From Pannonibacter tanglangensis (GTDB lineage: Bacteria > Pseudomonadota > Alphaproteobacteria > Rhizobiales > Stappiaceae), in assembly GCF_009915685.1 (NCBI RefSeq), contig NZ_JAABLP010000001.1: a stretch of 64,000 bases of DNA, one strand, 5' to 3'. The notes beneath the pieces are model-generated. The model ran no database searches. It was not told the DNA's origin and saw only the letters and a program-made list of their open reading frames with translations. The position numbers and the translations under genes are program-made. This document shows positions 55,391 to 64,000 of this stretch, piece after piece; the first letter of the stretch is position 1, and each line of letters begins with the position of its first letter.

Positions 55391-57617
55391 GCTTCGGTCG
55401 CTCCATGATGTGGCGGGGGGCATCGGCGGCAACGGTCTTGCCCCGGCCGGACAGGGACGGGTTGGTCATGAAATAGCGATGGGCGTTGAAGGGCTCTTCT
55501 CCGGGCGCGGGCGAGATGCGCTCGTGCGAGCCGTCGGGCAGGATACGCCAGCTCTGCTGGTTGTCCTTGAGATTGGCCACCATGATCTGGTTCAGCACCT
55601 GCTCGTGCACCGTGGGCGTCAGCATCGGCGCCAGGATCTCGACGCGGCGGTCGATGTTGCGCGGCATCATGTCGGCCGAGCCGATGTAGACATGGGCATC
55701 AGGAGACGGCAGGCCGTGGCCGTTGCCGAAGCAGAAGACGCGGCTGTGCTCGAGGAAGCGGCCGACGATAGACTTGGCGCGGATGTTCTCCGACAGGCCC
55801 GGGATGCCCGGCCGCAGGCAGCAGATGCCGCGCACGACGAGATCCACCTGCACGCCGGCCTGGCTTGCCCGGTAGAGCGCATCGATGACACCGGGATCGA
55901 CCAGCGAGTTCATCTTCATCCAGATCTGGGCCGGTCGCCCGGCGCGGGCGTGGCCGATCTCGGCCTCGGTCAGCTCGATGATGCGGTTGCGCAGGGTGAT
56001 CGGCGAGACGGCGAGGCGTTTCAGCTCGGCCGGCTCGGCGTAACCGGTGATGAAGTTGAAGACCCGGGCCACATCGGCGGCAATGTCGGGATCATCGGTG
56101 AAATAGGACAGGTCCGTGTACACCCGCGCGGTGATCGGATGGTAGTTGCCCGTGCCGATGTGGACATAGGTCTTCAGCTCACCGCTCTCGCGGCGCACGA
56201 CCATCGACAGCTTGGCGTGGGTCTTCAGCTCGATGAAGCCGAAGACCACCTGCACTCCGGCGCGCTCCAGATCGCGCGCCCAGCGGATGTTGGCCTCCTC
56301 GTCGAACCGCGCCTTCAGCTCGACCAGCGCCGTCACGGACTTGCCCGCCTCGGCCGCCTCGGCCAGCGCCTTGACGATGGGACTGTCCTTGGAGGTGCGG
56401 TAGAGCGTCTGCTTGATGGCCACCACATCCGGATCCTGGGCGGCCTGGCGCAGGTACTGCACCACCACGTCGAAGGATTCGTAGGGGTGGTGGACGATGA
56501 TGTCCTTCTGCTGGATGGCCGAGAAGCAGTCGCCGCCATGCTGGCGGATGCGCTCGGGGAAGCGGGCCGTGTAGGGCTCGAACTTGAGATCCTCACGGTC
56601 GAGGGCGACGAGCTGGGACAGGTTGTCGAGCGCCAGCAGGCCATCGACGAGGAAGGTCTCGGCATCGGTGACGCCGAGCGCGTTGGTGACGAAGGCCCGC
56701 AGCGACGCCGGCGCGGTGCCGTCAATCTCCAGCCGGATGACCGAGCCGCGACGGCGGCGCTTCAGCGCGCTCTCGAACAGGCGGACGAGATCCTCGGCCT
56801 CCTCCTCGATCTCGATGTCGCTGTCGCGGATGACGCGGAAGGCGCCCTTGCCCCTGATTTCATATCCAGGGAAAAGACGCCCGACGAACAGCCCGATGAC
56901 CTTTTCAATGGTAATGAAGCGAGCCTCGCCGAGTCCCGTGTCGGGCAGGCGGACGAAGCGGTCCATATGCCCGGGAACGCGCAGCAGCGCGGTCATGCCG
57001 CGCCCGCCGCGGATCGGCGCCAGCTCGAACACGACCGAGAAGCCGAGATTGGGGATGAAGGGGAACGGATGTGCCGGATCGATGGCGAGTGGCGTCAGGA
57101 CGGGGAAGATGTGGCCAAGGAAATGGCCCTCGAGCCAGACCCGCTCCTCGGCGGTGAGGTCCTGGGCCAGCAGGATGCGGATGCCGGACTGGACCAGCTC
57201 GGAGCGGATCTGGCGCCACAGGCGCTGCTGTTCGCTCTGCAGGCGCTGGCAGGCGGCGGTGATGCGTTCCAGCTGCTCGCTCGGCGTCAGGCCATCGTCG
57301 GAGCGGAAGGTCACGTCGGCCCGCTGCTGGCCGCGCAGGCCCGCGACGCGCACCATGAAGAACTCGTCGAGATTGTTGGCCGAGATCGACAGGAAGCGCA
57401 GCCGCTCCAGAAGCGGATGGTTCGTGTTGACGGATTCCTCGAGCACCCGGTGGTTGAACTGCAGCCAGGACAGCTCCCGGTTCATGAAGCGCGCAGGCGA
57501 CTGCATCAGGTCTTCGACGGACATGGCCGGAACCTCGCTCAAAGTGACCTGGCCGGCAATTCCGGCCGGGATGGCGGCTGCCGCGCCAAGCTGCGACACT
57601 TCCAACCTGTCCTGCAC
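55383..57617 (-). CDS. ppk: Polyphosphate kinase 1
   Basis: Makes polyphosphate from ATP. The 744-residue PPK1 has RFMNRELSWLQFNHRVLEES, LRFLSISANNLDEFFMVRVA, the His-containing catalytic motif THAKLSMVVRR, and the terminal YIGSADMMPRN region with DRRVEILAP. The autophosphorylated His lies in the THAKLS motif. The first 25-30 residues (up to about VPAMSVEDLM) may be a non-conserved extension; the true start may be later. It is upstream of ppx, with a short overlap, and 64 bp downstream of hdaA. Confidence 0.95.
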   Translation of the reverse strand: MQDRLEVSQLGAAAAIPAGIAGQVTLSEVPAMSVEDLMQSPARFMNRELSWLQFNHRVLEESVNTNHPLLERLRFLSISANNLDEFFMVRVAGLRGQQRADVTFRSDDGLTPSEQLERITAACQRLQSEQQRLWRQIRSELVQSGIRILLAQDLTAEERVWLEGHFLGHIFPVLTPLAIDPAHPFPFIPNLGFSVVFELAPIRGGRGMTALLRVPGHMDRFVRLPDTGLGEARFITIEKVIGLFVGRLFPGYEIRGKGAFRVIRDSDIEIEEEAEDLVRLFESALKRRRRGSVIRLEIDGTAPASLRAFVTNALGVTDAETFLVDGLLALDNLSQLVALDREDLKFEPYTARFPERIRQHGGDCFSAIQQKDIIVHHPYESFDVVVQYLRQAAQDPDVVAIKQTLYRTSKDSPIVKALAEAAEAGKSVTALVELKARFDEEANIRWARDLERAGVQVVFGFIELKTHAKLSMVVRRESGELKTYVHIGTGNYHPITARVYTDLSYFTDDPDIAADVARVFNFITGYAEPAELKRLAVSPITLRNRIIELTEAEIGHARAGRPAQIWMKMNSLVDPGVIDALYRASQAGVQVDLVVRGICCLRPGIPGLSENIRAKSIVGRFLEHSRVFCFGNGHGLPSPDAHVYIGSADMMPRNIDRRVEILAPMLTPTVHEQVLNQIMVANLKDNQQSWRILPDGSHERISPAPGEEPFNAHRYFMTNPSLSGRGKTVAADAPRHIMERPKRG

Positions 57618-57680
57618 GATCGTTCCCTTTCCCGTTTTCGTCCCGGCCCTGCCGGATGCAGCCCCGCTGTCGGCTGCGGA

Positions 57681-58364
57681 TCAGTCCGTGCCGCTTTCCA
57701 GCCGCTCGAGCACACGCCCCGCAAGGGAACGCGTGATTCGGCAGCCGCCGGCAAGCGCTTCCGCATCGAGCGCCTCGACGACGCGGCCCGCAACACCCAG
57801 CGAGCGTTCCATGCGTACCACAAGATAATCAACAACCGATGGATCGATCATGACCTGCCGGTCGGCAAACAATTTCACCAGCACCCGGCGCAGGAGGTCG
57901 TCATCCGGCTCGGCGATTTCCACGGGCGTGGCGGCCCGCAGGCGCGAGACCAGATCCGGCAGCGTGAGGTTCCAGGCGGCCGGCCAGGTTCGGCTGGTGA
58001 CGAGCAGGCTGACGCCGGCCTGGCGCGCGGCATTGATGAGATGGAACAGCGCGGTCTCGTCAACGCCGCGATGGGCATTTTCCAGGGCGACGGGGCCGGC
58101 GGCGACCAGATCGGCAACCGCAGCCTCGGTGAGCGCGCGCGCCTCCAGCACGGTGGCCCCCGACAGGCGCCGCCAGATCTCGACCAGATGGGTCTTGCCG
58201 CTGCCCACCGGCCCGGCGAGGATCGTGACGGGGGCCGGCCAGGATGGCCAGCTCTCGATCATTTCCAGCGCCGCGCGGTTGGCCTGCCCCACGAGATAGT
58301 CATCACGGCCGAGCGCCTGCTCGTGCGGCAGGATCAGGGGAAGCTGACGCGGTGTCTCTGGCAT
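57681..58364 (-). CDS. hdaA: DnaA-inactivating regulator HdaA (DnaA-like AAA+)
   Basis: A 227-residue DnaA-like protein without a DNA-binding domain IV. The N-terminus carries a sliding-clamp-binding motif QLPLIL (7-12), followed by Walker A GPVGSGKT (51-58) and an AAA+ core. It stimulates ATP hydrolysis by DnaA after initiation (RIDA), limiting re-replication, as HdaA does in Caulobacter. The ATG at 58364 (MPETPRQLP) puts the clamp motif near the N-terminus. An in-frame start at 58424 is less likely. It sits between the AI-2E permease and ppk. Confidence 0.9.
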   Translation of the reverse strand: MPETPRQLPLILPHEQALGRDDYLVGQANRAALEMIESWPSWPAPVTILAGPVGSGKTHLVEIWRRLSGATVLEARALTEAAVADLVAAGPVALENAHRGVDETALFHLINAARQAGVSLLVTSRTWPAAWNLTLPDLVSRLRAATPVEIAEPDDDLLRRVLVKLFADRQVMIDPSVVDYLVVRMERSLGVAGRVVEALDAEALAGGCRITRSLAGRVLERLESGTD

Positions 58365-58377
58365 GATCGGACGCAGG

Positions 58378-59481
58378 TTACTCCTCCGGCTGCGCGGCGG
58401 CGGACGGCCCATTGTGGCCACCACCCGCGCCCCGGTACAAGGGGCTTGCTAGGTACTGCGTCAGGGCAAAACGCGCAAGCACGCCCACCATGGCCGCCGC
58501 CGGGACCGCAACCAGCAGGCCGACGAAACCGAACAGGTAGCCGAAGGCAAACAGCGAGAACATCAGCCACACCGGATGCAGGCCGACGCTGGCGCCGACG
58601 AGCTTCGGCTGGAGGATGTTGCCCTCGATGAACTGGCCGACGCCGAACACCAGCGCAACGGCCAGGATCCAGGGCCAGTCCGGCCAGAACTGCACGATGG
58701 CGACCGACATCGAGGCAATCAGCCCCAGCGCGGCCCCGACAAAGGGAATGAAGCTGACGAGACCGGCGCCGATGCCGATCAGCAGGCCGAAATTGAGCCC
58801 GAGCATGACCAGCGAAACGGCGTAGAACATGCCCAGCAGGAAACACACAGACACCTGGCCGCGGACGAAGCCGGCGACGGCCCCGTCCATCTCGCGGGCC
58901 AGCTGGCGCACGGTCTCGACATGCTCGCGCGGCAACCAGCTGTCGATGCGCTCGATCATGTGATCCCAGTCGAGCAGCAGGTAGAAGGCCACGACCGGCG
59001 TGATGACGAAGAGCGACAGGATCGACAGCAGCGCCTGGCCGCCGCTCCAGACCGACGTGAGCAGCCCGCCAAGCCAGGAGGCACCGCGAGACATGATCGC
59101 GCCCAGCGACGACTGCAGGTCCGTGACCGACAGGCCGGAGATCTTGGTCAGCCGGTCGCCAAGGTTTTCGGTGATGAGGCTCTGCAGCGAGCGCACGAGC
59201 GCCGGAAGGCGGTCGATGAAGCCCAGCATCTGGTTGCCGAGCACCGGCACCAGCAGGATCAGCACCACGGCCAGGATGATGACGAAGGCCAGCAGGATCG
59301 TCAGGGTCGCCGCCAGCCGGTTCATGCCCATCCGCTCGAGCCGGTCGGCGACCGGGTCCAGCAGGTAGGCCAGCGCCATGCCGGCCACGAAGGGCAGGAG
59401 CACCGCGCTGAAGACCATCATGAACAGGACGAAGGCGATCAGCGACAGGAGCCAGAACTGGACTTGGCGGCGCAGGGTCAT
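58378..59481 (-). CDS. AI-2E family transporter (PerM-like permease)
   Basis: A 367-residue membrane protein of the AI-2E/PerM family with about eight TM helices: one pair near 12-40, others at 62-82, 150-172, 210-230, 235-275 and near 285-350. Family hallmarks include FVAGMALAYLLDPVADRLER and the AALGLIASMSVAIVQF region. Some members move autoinducers or ions; substrate here is unknown. The ATG at 59481 begins MTLRRQVQFW. It starts 13 bp upstream of hdaA and is divergent from purM. Confidence 0.9.
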   Translation of the reverse strand: MTLRRQVQFWLLSLIAFVLFMMVFSAVLLPFVAGMALAYLLDPVADRLERMGMNRLAATLTILLAFVIILAVVLILLVPVLGNQMLGFIDRLPALVRSLQSLITENLGDRLTKISGLSVTDLQSSLGAIMSRGASWLGGLLTSVWSGGQALLSILSLFVITPVVAFYLLLDWDHMIERIDSWLPREHVETVRQLAREMDGAVAGFVRGQVSVCFLLGMFYAVSLVMLGLNFGLLIGIGAGLVSFIPFVGAALGLIASMSVAIVQFWPDWPWILAVALVFGVGQFIEGNILQPKLVGASVGLHPVWLMFSLFAFGYLFGFVGLLVAVPAAAMVGVLARFALTQYLASPLYRGAGGGHNGPSAAAQPEE

Positions 59482-59560
59482 GCGAGGTCTCCACGGGCGG
59501 CCCTTGGGCCCTTCCCTGCCAGATAGGAGCGCACGGGCGTCATGGTCAAGCAGACAACGC

Positions 59561-59582
59561 CGCCGGCCCGCGCAGGCCGGCG
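59561..59582. other. 8-bp hairpin in the AI-2E/purM divergent region
   Basis: A perfect inverted repeat CGCCGGCC / GGCCGGCG with a 6-nt loop, in the 210-bp promoter region between divergent genes. No purine riboswitch or PurR-type box was recognised. Confidence 0.3.
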
Positions 59583-59691
59583 AACATCCGCCGGAAAAGC
59601 AGGGCGAAGGGCCCTTCCCGATTGCATGGCCTGACAAAATGAGGCATTGCCCTGCGGCATCGGACATAACCGGCTTACGGAGACGTGACCC

Positions 59692-60783
59692 ATGAGCGCG
59701 CAGGACCGCGGGGGGCAGAACGGCCTCACCTATTCCCAATCGGGTGTGGACATCGACGCGGGCAACGCGCTCGTCAAGCGCATCGCGCCGCTGGTCAAGG
59801 CGACGGCCCGCTCCGGCGCGGACAGCGCCATCGGCGGCTTCGGCGGCATCTTCGACCTGAAGGCGGCAGGCTTTTCCGATCCGCTGCTGGTGGCCGCCAA
59901 TGACGGCGTCGGCACCAAGCTGAAGGTCGCCATCGATACCGGCTGCCATGACACGGTCGGCATCGACCTCGTCGCCATGTGCGTCAACGATCTGGTGGTG
60001 CAGGGCGCCGAGCCGCTGTTCTTCCTCGACTATTACGCCACCGGCGCGCTGGACGTGGACACGGCCACGGCCGTCGTCGGCGGCATCGCGGAGGGCTGCA
60101 AGATCGCCGGCTGCGCGCTGATCGGCGGCGAGACGGCGGAAATGCCGGGCATGTATTCCAAGGGCGACTATGACCTTGCCGGCTTTGCCGTCGGCGCGGT
60201 CGAGCGCGAGAACCTGCTGCCGCGCCCCGACGTGACGGAGGGCGACGTGCTCCTCGCCCTCTCCTCCTCCGGCGTCCATTCCAACGGCTATTCGCTGGTG
60301 CGCAAGATCGTCGAGGTCTCCGGGCTCACCTACGAGGCCGACGCCCCGTTCCAGGCCGGCACCAGGCTCGGCGAGGCGCTGATGACGCCGACGCGCATCT
60401 ATGTGAAGCCGCTGCTTGCCGCCCTCAAGGCGACCTCCGGCATCAAGGCGCTGGCGCATATCACCGGCGGCGGCCTGACCGAGAACCTGCCGCGCGTGCT
60501 GCCGAAGGGCAGCGTTGCCCGCATCGACCTGGCGAAGATTGCGGTGCCGGGCGTGTTCAAGTGGCTGGCGAAGGCCGGCAACGTGGCCGAAAGCGAAATG
60601 CTGCGCACCTTCAACTGCGGCGTCGGCATGGTGGTCGTGGTCGAGGCCGGCGCGGAAGCGGCCGTGCGGGCCGCGCTGGAAACGGCCGGCGAGACCGTCT
60701 CCACCCTCGGCCGCATCGAGGCCGGCTCGGGCGACGGCGAGGCGCATGTCGCCTACAGCAACCATCTGGACCTTGGCGCATGA
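59692..60783 (+). CDS. purM: Phosphoribosylformylglycinamidine cyclo-ligase
   Basis: AIR synthetase, fifth step of de novo purine synthesis. The 363-residue protein contains the ATP-grasp-like PurM fold with IGGFGGIFDL, VAANDGVGTKLKVAI, VNDLVVQGAEPLFFLDYYAT and the glycine-rich LIGGETAEMPGMY. Length is about 15 residues above the common size, from a slightly long N-terminus. It overlaps purN by 4 bp (ATGA), so the two are translationally coupled. Confidence 0.97.
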   Translation: MSAQDRGGQNGLTYSQSGVDIDAGNALVKRIAPLVKATARSGADSAIGGFGGIFDLKAAGFSDPLLVAANDGVGTKLKVAIDTGCHDTVGIDLVAMCVNDLVVQGAEPLFFLDYYATGALDVDTATAVVGGIAEGCKIAGCALIGGETAEMPGMYSKGDYDLAGFAVGAVERENLLPRPDVTEGDVLLALSSSGVHSNGYSLVRKIVEVSGLTYEADAPFQAGTRLGEALMTPTRIYVKPLLAALKATSGIKALAHITGGGLTENLPRVLPKGSVARIDLAKIAVPGVFKWLAKAGNVAESEMLRTFNCGVGMVVVVEAGAEAAVRAALETAGETVSTLGRIEAGSGDGEAHVAYSNHLDLGA

Positions 60784-61454
60784 GCAAGCGCCAGAAGGTC
60801 GGCGTGCTGATCTCGGGTCGCGGCAGCAACATGCTGTCGCTGATCCGGGCAGCAGAAGCGCCTGACTACCCGGCCGAGATCGCGCTGGTCCTGTCGAACC
60901 GGCCGGACGCCGGCGGACTGGAGCGGGCAGCCGCCTTCGGCATTGCCACGGCGGTGGTCGATCACAAGCCCTTCGGCCGCGACCGCGAGGCCTTCGAGAA
61001 GGCTGTCGACGCCGAACTGCAGGCGGCCGGCATCGAGCTGGTGGCGCTGGCCGGTTTCATGCGGCTCCTGTCGCCCTGGCTGGTGGAGCGCTGGGCCGGG
61101 CGCATGCTCAACATCCATCCCGCCCTGCTGCCGTCCTTCAAGGGTCTCGACACGCATGAGCGGGCGCTGGAAACCGGCGTGAAGCTGCATGGCGCGACCG
61201 TTCACTTCGTTTCCAGCGAAATGGATGCCGGACCGATCATCATGCAAGGCGCGGTGCCGGTCCTGGATGGCGACACGGCCGACACGCTGGGTGCCCGCGT
61301 GCTTGAGGTCGAGCACCGGATCTACCCGGAAGCCCTGGCGCTGATTGCCTCCGGCACGGCGCGGCTCGAGGGCAACCGCGTCGTCCTCACGGACGCCGCC
61401 CGCGAGGCCACCGGCCACCTGATCGCCCCGACGCTCCTGAACGGGCAGGACTGA
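60780..61454 (+). CDS. purN: Phosphoribosylglycinamide formyltransferase
   Basis: GAR transformylase, using 10-formyl-tetrahydrofolate in the third step of purine synthesis. The 224-residue protein starts with SGRGSN (12-17, phosphoribosyl binding), contains the NIHPALLPSFKG block with catalytic His-Pro, and SSEMDAGPI with the conserved Asp. Its ATG overlaps the purM TGA. A LysR regulator converges 8 bp after its stop. Confidence 0.97.
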   Translation: MSKRQKVGVLISGRGSNMLSLIRAAEAPDYPAEIALVLSNRPDAGGLERAAAFGIATAVVDHKPFGRDREAFEKAVDAELQAAGIELVALAGFMRLLSPWLVERWAGRMLNIHPALLPSFKGLDTHERALETGVKLHGATVHFVSSEMDAGPIIMQGAVPVLDGDTADTLGARVLEVEHRIYPEALALIASGTARLEGNRVVLTDAAREATGHLIAPTLLNGQD

Positions 61455-61461
61455 CCGTCCT

Positions 61462-62382
61462 TCACGGCGCGGCAAGCGCCGCCACACCGTCCCGCCCTGC
61501 CCCACCGTCCTGTTCGGCGCGGAAGGCGGAGACGGTGGCGAAGAAGGCGTCGTGCAGGACGCTTTTTTCCTCGGACAAGGCAAAGACCATCTCGTCATAT
61601 TCCCGGCTCATCTCGGTGACCGTCAGCCGGCGGACAATGTCCGTGCGGCCCGTGCCGTTGCGCCACATGAAGCCGACGCCGAGACCGTTCACCACCGCCT
61701 CATAGACCGCATCGCGGGTGTCCAGCGTCAGCAGCGGCACCGGCTCGACGCCGGCTGCGCGGAAGGCGCGGTCGACGACGCGCTGGGTGGAGGAGCCGCG
61801 TGTGCGGAAGATCAGCGGCTCCTGCAGGAGGCGCTGGCAGCTGACGCTGGGAAGGCCGGCCAGCGGGCTGGCGGGATGGACGATGGCGACCACATTCTGG
61901 CGCATCAGCAGGTCGTGCCGGAAGCGGCCATCGCGCGGCACGTCCGGCAGGATGCCGATGTCGACGGCCCGGGTCAGCACGGCGCGGGTGATCGCCTCGT
62001 GCGAGCCGGTCTCGACGGCAATCTCGATGCTGGGGTGGCGCTTGTGGAAGGCGGCGATGAGCGCCATGCCGGGCATGGAATTGCCGAGGCCGATGGTCAG
62101 CCGGCCATTCAGCAGCGTGTTGTGGCGCATCAGGATGCGCATGGCGTGGCGCTCGGCCTCGGCCATGCGCTCGGCCACGTCGCAGAGCTCAAGACAGACG
62201 GGGGTGGCCTGCAGCAGGCCGTTCTTGCGGTCGAACAGGCGGACGCCGAACTCGGCCTCCAGATCGCGCACATGGCGGGAGATGGCCGGCTGGGACAGGC
62301 CCAGCGCGCGGGCGGCGGCGGCATAGGAACCGCCGGCGGCCACGGCATTGACGGCGCGGATGCGGGACAGGGTCAGGGACAT
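61462..62382 (-). CDS. LysR-family transcriptional regulator
   Basis: A 306-residue LysR regulator: N-terminal winged helix (LSRIRAVNAVAAGGSYAAAA ... LSQPAISRHVRDLE) and a type-2 periplasmic-binding-like effector domain. The ATG at 62382 fits the start of the HTH (MSLTLSR); in-frame starts further upstream are less likely. It is divergent from the HAD phosphatase-ABC permease genes and probably controls that promoter, with a CAAAC-N5-GTTTG palindrome at 62438-62452 as a candidate operator. The co-inducer is unknown. Confidence 0.88.
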   Translation of the reverse strand: MSLTLSRIRAVNAVAAGGSYAAAARALGLSQPAISRHVRDLEAEFGVRLFDRKNGLLQATPVCLELCDVAERMAEAERHAMRILMRHNTLLNGRLTIGLGNSMPGMALIAAFHKRHPSIEIAVETGSHEAITRAVLTRAVDIGILPDVPRDGRFRHDLLMRQNVVAIVHPASPLAGLPSVSCQRLLQEPLIFRTRGSSTQRVVDRAFRAAGVEPVPLLTLDTRDAVYEAVVNGLGVGFMWRNGTGRTDIVRRLTVTEMSREYDEMVFALSEEKSVLHDAFFATVSAFRAEQDGGAGRDGVAALAAP

Positions 62383-62437
62383 CGGACGGCTCGGCGGGCA
62401 AGAGTTCGGCAAGAGTTCGGCAAAAGATCCGCATGAC

Positions 62438-62452
62438 CAAACCAAGTGTTTG
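62438..62452. promoter_or_regulatory. Candidate LysR-type operator CAAAC-N5-GTTTG
   Basis: A perfect 15-bp interrupted palindrome in the 280-bp region between the LysR gene and the HAD gene. A direct 11-bp repeat (CAAGAGTTCGG twice, about 62399-62420) lies next to it. Confidence 0.4.
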
Positions 62453-62662
62453 ATCTGCCCATACCCTAGGCTTTGTCTGTAACGGCCACGTCACAGTGAC
62501 GGTGCAGTGTCGCCTCAACGCGGGCCAGCCTTCCAGGGACATCCAAAAGGCATCCAAAGGTTTGGTCGCATTCCACATCAACCGGGCATCCGTCCGGCGC
62601 GGGATCCCCGTCCTTGCGCCAACGGCAGAGGCTTGTCCGGCGCAGACAGGGCTGAGCGAGCA

Positions 62663-63427
62663 ATGCAGGCAGCAGGACCCCTTACCGTGACGCGGCTCGA
62701 AGGCGGGCTCGCCGATGCCTATGCGGCCGTGCTCTGCGACCTCGACGGCTGCCTGGTGTCGGGCGCGACGGCGCTGCCCGGCGCGGTCGATTTCGCCCGG
62801 TCCTGCGGGCCGCGCCTGTGGATCGTCTCCAACAACTCCTCCGACACGGCAGCAAGCCTGTCGGACCGGCTGGCGACCCTCGGCTTCGACATTCCGCCGG
62901 AGCGGATCCTGCTGGCCGGCGAACAGGCCTTGCGCGACATCGCGGACCGGCGTCCGGGCGCGCGGATCTATCTGGCGGCGTCCGGCCGGCTGGAGGCGCT
63001 GGCCAGATCGCTGGGGCTGAGCCCGGTGACGCTGATGGCCGATGTGGCGCTGCTGGCGCGGGATCCGGACTTCGGACTGGTGCGCCTGTCGCAGCTGGTC
63101 CGGGTGCTGGCGGGCGGTGCCGAGCTGGTCGTGGCCAATCCGGATCTGGTGCACCCGGGCGCCGATGGCCTGCCGGAACCGGAGACCGGCGCGCTGCTCG
63201 CCTCGCTGGCTGCCTGCTGGCCCGACCTCACCTACCAGACCGTCGGCAAGCCGCAGACGGCCCTGCTCAGCGAAGCCATGCGGCGGGCAGGCGTCGAGGC
63301 GGCAGAAGCCCTCTTTGTCGGCGACAACCCGCTCACCGACGGCATCGCCGCCCAGCGCGCCGGGATTGCCTTCCTGCATGTGCTGCCCCCGGTGCTCGCC
63401 GCGCCCGGCCCGACCAAGGGAGACTGA
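62663..63427 (+). CDS. HAD-IIA family phosphatase
   Basis: A 254-residue HAD-superfamily hydrolase of subclass IIA, like NagD or 2-phosphoglycolate/p-nitrophenyl phosphatases. Motif I CDLDGCLVSG carries the nucleophile Asp26 and Asp28. Motif II is WIVSNNSSD, motif III the Lys in VGKPQTALL, and motif IV FVGDNPLTDG. The substrate is likely a sugar phosphate or similar small phosphate. The ATG at 62663 follows GAGCGAG; an upstream in-frame start is possible. It is 3 bp upstream of the ABC permease gene, so the phosphatase and importer are probably one operon. Confidence 0.85.
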   Translation: MQAAGPLTVTRLEGGLADAYAAVLCDLDGCLVSGATALPGAVDFARSCGPRLWIVSNNSSDTAASLSDRLATLGFDIPPERILLAGEQALRDIADRRPGARIYLAASGRLEALARSLGLSPVTLMADVALLARDPDFGLVRLSQLVRVLAGGAELVVANPDLVHPGADGLPEPETGALLASLAACWPDLTYQTVGKPQTALLSEAMRRAGVEAAEALFVGDNPLTDGIAAQRAGIAFLHVLPPVLAAPGPTKGD

Positions 63428-63430
63428 CCG

Positions 63431-64000
63431 ATGCTGGCCTATACCCTGCGCACGCTGGCCAAGATGGTGATCACGCTGTTTGCGATCGTGACCCTGGTGT
63501 TCTTCGCCACCCGTCTCTCCGGCAATCCGATCGACTTCGTTCTGGGCGAAGGGATCACCAAGGAGGACCGGGCGCTGCTGATTGCCTATTACGGGCTCGA
63601 TGGCAGCGTGTGGACGCAGTACCTGCGCTATCTGGCGGCCTTCGTCGACGGCCAGTTCGGGCTCTCCTTCCTGGAGCGGCGGCCGGTGGCCGATGTGGTG
63701 GCCGAACGGCTGTGGCCGACGGCCCAGCTGATCCTGAGCGCGACAGCCTTCACGCTGCTGGTGTCCATCCCCCTTGGCATCCTGGCCGCGCTGAAGCGCA
63801 AGTCCTGGGTGGGCAGCGCCGTGATGACAGTGGCCTTCCTCGGGCTGGCAGTGCCCAACTTCGTGCTGGCGACGCTCCTGGTCCTGGTCTTTGCCTATCT
63901 GCTCAACTGGCTGCCGATCGTGGGCAATGGCACGCCGGCGCATTTCATCCTGCCGACCATCGCCCTCTCCGGCCTGCTGATCGCCGCCCTCACCCGCTTC
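63431..64000 (+). CDS. ABC transporter permease, DppB/OppB-type (partial, runs off window)
   Basis: The first 190 codons of an inner-membrane permease of the dipeptide/oligopeptide/nickel family. Typical features are an N-terminal TM helix (LAKMVITLFAIVTLVFF) followed by the LSGNPIDFVLGEG and YGLDGSVWTQYLRYLAAFV region with the family GLSFLERRPV, then further TM helices near 95-175. Substrate may be peptides, nickel or a sugar-like solute. It begins 3 bp after the HAD-IIA stop and continues past the window end, so the rest of the operon (second permease, ATPases, binding protein) is not seen. Confidence 0.88.
   Translation, partial: MLAYTLRTLAKMVITLFAIVTLVFFATRLSGNPIDFVLGEGITKEDRALLIAYYGLDGSVWTQYLRYLAAFVDGQFGLSFLERRPVADVVAERLWPTAQLILSATAFTLLVSIPLGILAALKRKSWVGSAVMTVAFLGLAVPNFVLATLLVLVFAYLLNWLPIVGNGTPAHFILPTIALSGLLIAALTRF

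Overview
The window is about 64 kb of high-GC chromosome from an alphaproteobacterium. It most resembles the Hyphomicrobiales (Rhizobiales), and something near the Stappia/Labrenzia/Pannonibacter group is the best guess. The evidence is gene content and order: scpB-scpA-nagZ with a SPOR protein, argS and dgt; an ExoR-like Sel1-repeat protein; a suf operon headed by a second cysteine desulfurase; an NDUFA12-type complex I subunit; a short DnaA-like HdaA protein; a B12-dependent (class II) ribonucleotide reductase; and a ppx-ppk-hdaA-AI-2E-purM-purN block. No rRNA, tRNA, insertion sequence or CRISPR array was found.

Layout. (1) 1-9.3 kb, mostly minus strand: chromosome segregation (scpA, scpB), muropeptide recycling (nagZ), a large SPOR-domain envelope protein, argS and dgt, with a plus-strand esterase inserted between nagZ and the SPOR gene. 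(2) 9.5-20 kb: erpA, xthA, a small secreted Cys protein, an ExoR-like protein, an unlisted 33-residue membrane protein, parE, a divergent sulfotransferase-like protein, a DEAD-box helicase, a diguanylate cyclase and tenA. (3) 20-28.5 kb: the complete suf Fe-S assembly operon on the minus strand (desulfurase, sufB, sufC, sufD, sufS, sufT-like, sufA). Its probable promoter overlaps an iron-control-like motif, and an alpha/beta hydrolase is divergent from it. (4) 28.6-30.2 kb: an NDUFA12-type subunit and a response regulator.

(5) 30.8-41.4 kb is the unusual part. A full-length nrdJ is followed by an AT-rich patch with a HEPN-like protein. Next come two small genes with nitrile-hydratase-type leader sequences (NHLP, the leader class of some RiPP precursors), each with an Ala-Ser-Gly-Gly boundary and a different Cys-free core. 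These are followed by a large coiled-coil/low-complexity protein of unknown role. A second nrdJ paralogue comes last. It keeps the thiyl-radical site but has Ser in place of one active-site redox Cys, and it lacks the whole C-terminal reducing region. No known RiPP maturase lies next to the precursors, so this set of genes is the best candidate for something undescribed. A link between the NrdJ-like protein and the peptides is inference from proximity only.

(6) 41.9-50 kb: a CSS-motif EAL phosphodiesterase, a PfkB sugar kinase, two related exported proteins of unknown function and an MsbA-like ABC exporter. (7) 50-64 kb: aspS, rnd, ppx, ppk, hdaA, an AI-2E-family permease, purM-purN, a LysR regulator, and divergent from it a HAD-IIA phosphatase and a peptide-type ABC permease cut by the window end. 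Long open frames opposite most genes were treated as artefacts of high-GC codon usage.
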